A program made the position numbers and the translations under genes. This document shows, one piece after another, positions 6,658 to 8,112 of a stretch of DNA of 8,112 bases (positions within the stretch are counted from its first letter, which is position 1; each line of letters opens with the position of its first letter). The notes beneath the pieces were generated by a model, which was not told the origin of the DNA, did not search any database, and worked only from the letters and a program-made list of their open reading frames with translations. The stretch is from Campylobacterales bacterium (lineage in GTDB: Bacteria > Campylobacterota > Campylobacteria > Campylobacterales > Arcobacteraceae), in NCBI GenBank assembly GCA_019752775.1, contig JAIELU010000246.1, forward strand, positions 1 through 8,112. The letters run 5' to 3'.

Positions 6658-7293
6658 AGTTCAAATGCAAAGATGGGTGAAATCGCTTTAAGTAATAATG
6701 GAATTTTATTTTTTGATGAATTGCCACATTTTTCAAAATCAATTCTAGAAGCATTACGAGAGCCACTTGAAGATAATAAAATATTAATATCAAGAGTAAA
6801 TAGCAAAATTATGTATGAAACAAAATTTATTTTTATTGCTGCCATGAATCCTTGTCCTTGTGGAAATTTATTGTCAAGTTTAAAAGAGTGCAGATGTAAT
6901 GAACTCGAAATTCAAAGATATAAAAACCGTTTATCAGAGCCATTTTTAGATAGGATTGATTTATATGTGGTTATGAATGATAGTTTTAGTGATAATAAAA
7001 ATGTTGTAAGCTCTAAAGAATTACATGGAAATGTTATAAAGGCTTTTATCAAACAAAAAAGTAGAGGACAAAAAGAATTAAATGGAAAATTATCTGAAGA
7101 AGATATAAAAAAGTATTGTATTTTAGATAATGAAGCAAAAGAGATATTAGAAAAAGCTAGATTAAATTATCAGTTGACATTTAGAAGTATAAACAAAGTT
7201 TTAAAAGTAGCTAGAACCATTGCTGATTTAAATGATAATGAAATTATTACAAAAAATGACTTATTAAAAAGCTTGAATTTTAGAAGAAGATAA
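6653..7293 (+). pseudogene. comM: comM (yifB) 3' fragment, disrupted by the transposon
   Basis: ComM is a hexameric AAA+ helicase of the Mg-chelatase family that promotes branch migration during natural transformation. From the in-frame GSSNAKMGEIAL, the fragment has Walker B ILFFDELPHF, AAMNPCPCGN with a second Cys pair CRC (probable metal site), the arginine-finger region YKNRLSEPFLDRIDLYV, and a C-terminal domain with FRSINKVLKVARTIADL. About 210 of a usual roughly 500 residues remain; the N-terminal domain and Walker A are missing and should lie beyond the left transposon end. The frame is open back to a TGA at 6619-6621 inside the transposon. The first in-frame ATG is 6673-6675, with no well-spaced ribosome-binding site. 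GAGGAAG at 6653-6659 is better placed for an out-of-frame ATG at 6665. The fragment is therefore probably not functional. Confidence 0.9.
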
Positions 7294-7311
7294 AATAATG
7301 TGGATTTATTG

Positions 7312-7317
7312 TATAAT
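7312..7317 (+). promoter_or_regulatory. Candidate -10 box (TATAAT) of era
   Basis: A perfect TATAAT in TTATTGTATAATGC begins 19 nt after the comM stop and 61 nt before the era ATG. T-rich sequence precedes it, as usual in Campylobacterota promoters. It suggests era is transcribed independently, so the comM insertion need not silence it. Confidence 0.6.
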
Positions 7318-7334
7318 GCAAAAAAACTAGATTT

Positions 7335-7352
7335 TACGAAGAAATCTTCGTA
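7335..7352 (+). promoter_or_regulatory. Hairpin in the era leader
   Basis: TACGAAG, loop AAAT and CTTCGTA form a perfect 7-bp stem between the era -10 box and the AAAGGA ribosome-binding site (7361-7366). No U-run follows on the plus strand, so it is not an ordinary terminator for comM. On the minus strand AAAATC then a T-run follows, which is also weak. It may stabilise the leader or serve as a protein site. Confidence 0.4.
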
Positions 7353-7372
7353 TTGATTACAAAGGAATTAAA

Positions 7373-8112
7373 ATGACAAAATGCGGATATGTTTCTGTTG
7401 TTGGGCGACCAAATGCAGGGAAAAGTTCACTTTTAAATTGGCTTGTTGGTGAAAAAATTGCTATGGTTTCTCACAAAGCTAATGCTACAAGAAAAAGATC
7501 AAATATAATTGTAATGCATAATGATGATCAAATTGTATTTATAGATACGCCAGGTATTCATGAAACGGAAAAATTATTAAATCAATTTATGCTTGATGAA
7601 GCACTAAAAGCAATGGGTGATTGTGATTTAATTTTATTTTTAGCACCAATTACTGATAAAGTTTCACACTATGAAGATTTTTTAGTGAAAAATAAAAAAG
7701 GTGTAAAACATATTTTATTGCTTACAAAAATAGATTTTGTATCAAATGCTGAGGTTTTAGAAAAAATAAAAGAGTATGAAAAATATAACGACAAATACGA
7801 AGCTATTATTCCTATTTCTATAAAAAAACAAACAACTCAAGCTGATATTTTAAATGATGTTGTAAAACATTTGCCAGTTCATCCATATTTATTTGACCCT
7901 GAAATTATGACAACTGAACATTTAAGAGATCTTTTTAAAGAGTTTATAAGAGAGTCAATTTTTGATAATATTAGTGATGAAATACCTTATGAAACTGATG
8001 TTATGATAAATAAAGTTGATGAAAAACCAGGTGTTGATGTTATAAAAGCTACAATAATTGTGCAAAAAGGTACTCAAAAAGGTATGATTATTGGAAAAGA
8101 TGCAACTGCTAT
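7373..8112 (+). CDS. era: Era GTPase, 3' end beyond the window
   Basis: Era is an essential GTPase that binds 16S rRNA near its 3' end during 30S assembly. G1 is GRPNAGKS (11-18), G2 lies near T39 in NATRKR, G3 is DTPG (58-61), and G4 is TKID (118-121) in place of the usual NKxD. A G5-like ISIKK follows. After TEHLRD (a linker conserved in Era) the KH domain begins, with IIGKDATAI at the edge corresponding to the GKGG-type KH loop. The 246 complete codons seen cover about 85% of a normal Era of about 290-300 aa. The ATG has AAAGGA 6 nt upstream. The frame is open to the window edge with no defects, so this is an intact host gene cut only by the window. Confidence 0.97.
   Translation, partial: MTKCGYVSVVGRPNAGKSSLLNWLVGEKIAMVSHKANATRKRSNIIVMHNDDQIVFIDTPGIHETEKLLNQFMLDEALKAMGDCDLILFLAPITDKVSHYEDFLVKNKKGVKHILLLTKIDFVSNAEVLEKIKEYEKYNDKYEAIIPISIKKQTTQADILNDVVKHLPVHPYLFDPEIMTTEHLRDLFKEFIRESIFDNISDEIPYETDVMINKVDEKPGVDVIKATIIVQKGTQKGMIIGKDATA

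Noticed and set aside
6605..6845. Two minus-strand frames over the comM junction
   Set aside because: They are antisense to conserved comM motifs (Walker B, AAMNPCPCGN), with no recognisable product.
7724..7735. TKID in place of NKxD at the Era G4 motif
   Set aside because: It looks like a damaged GTP-specificity motif, but I recall the same form in Helicobacter Era, so it is probably a lineage trait and not a defect.

Overview
This is a very AT-rich window, most likely from a Campylobacterota genome of the Arcobacter type. The evidence is the base composition, the extended TATAAT -10 boxes, and an Era GTPase with a TKID G4 motif, which I recall from Helicobacter Era. The species cannot be fixed from this sequence alone. 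The window splits into a mobile element (about 1-6652) and host chromosome (about 6653-8112).

Mobile element. A Tn7-like transposon has entered the host gene comM (yifB, a Mg-chelatase-type AAA+ helicase family gene). Its core is a tightly coupled minus-strand operon, tnsA-tnsB-tnsC-tniQ (5349 down to 1356), with 0 to -4 nt between genes. TnsA carries an E...D...E-x-K nuclease motif. TnsB carries a D-D-35-E triad. TnsC is a TniB-type AAA+ ATPase. TniQ is unusually short (193 aa) but has its zinc-ribbon cysteines. Cargo lies on both sides. To the left is a TcmP-family protein gene (minus strand) with methyltransferase-like motifs. Between tnsA and the right end are two small plus-strand genes of unknown function, one for a protein with three membrane segments and one for a Gly/Ser/Arg-rich protein. 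Three TATTCGCA-type repeats at 6522-6642 look like TnsB-binding sites, and the right end probably falls at 6652. The left end was not identified with confidence; it is at or beyond the left edge.

Host part. The 3' part of comM (Walker B onwards) starts directly after the transposon end. It is followed by its own stop, a promoter and short leader hairpin, and era, which runs off the right edge. The N-terminal part of comM, with Walker A, must lie on the other side of the element.

Main points of interest: (a) comM as a gene-disrupting attachment site, at a Gly-rich codon run that may be the one used by Acinetobacter AbaR/Tn6022 elements; (b) a very short TniQ with no CRISPR array or long TnsD in view to explain targeting; (c) an unrecognised two-gene module in the tnsA/right-end interval; (d) a G-rich hairpin patch resembling a REP sequence in the same interval.
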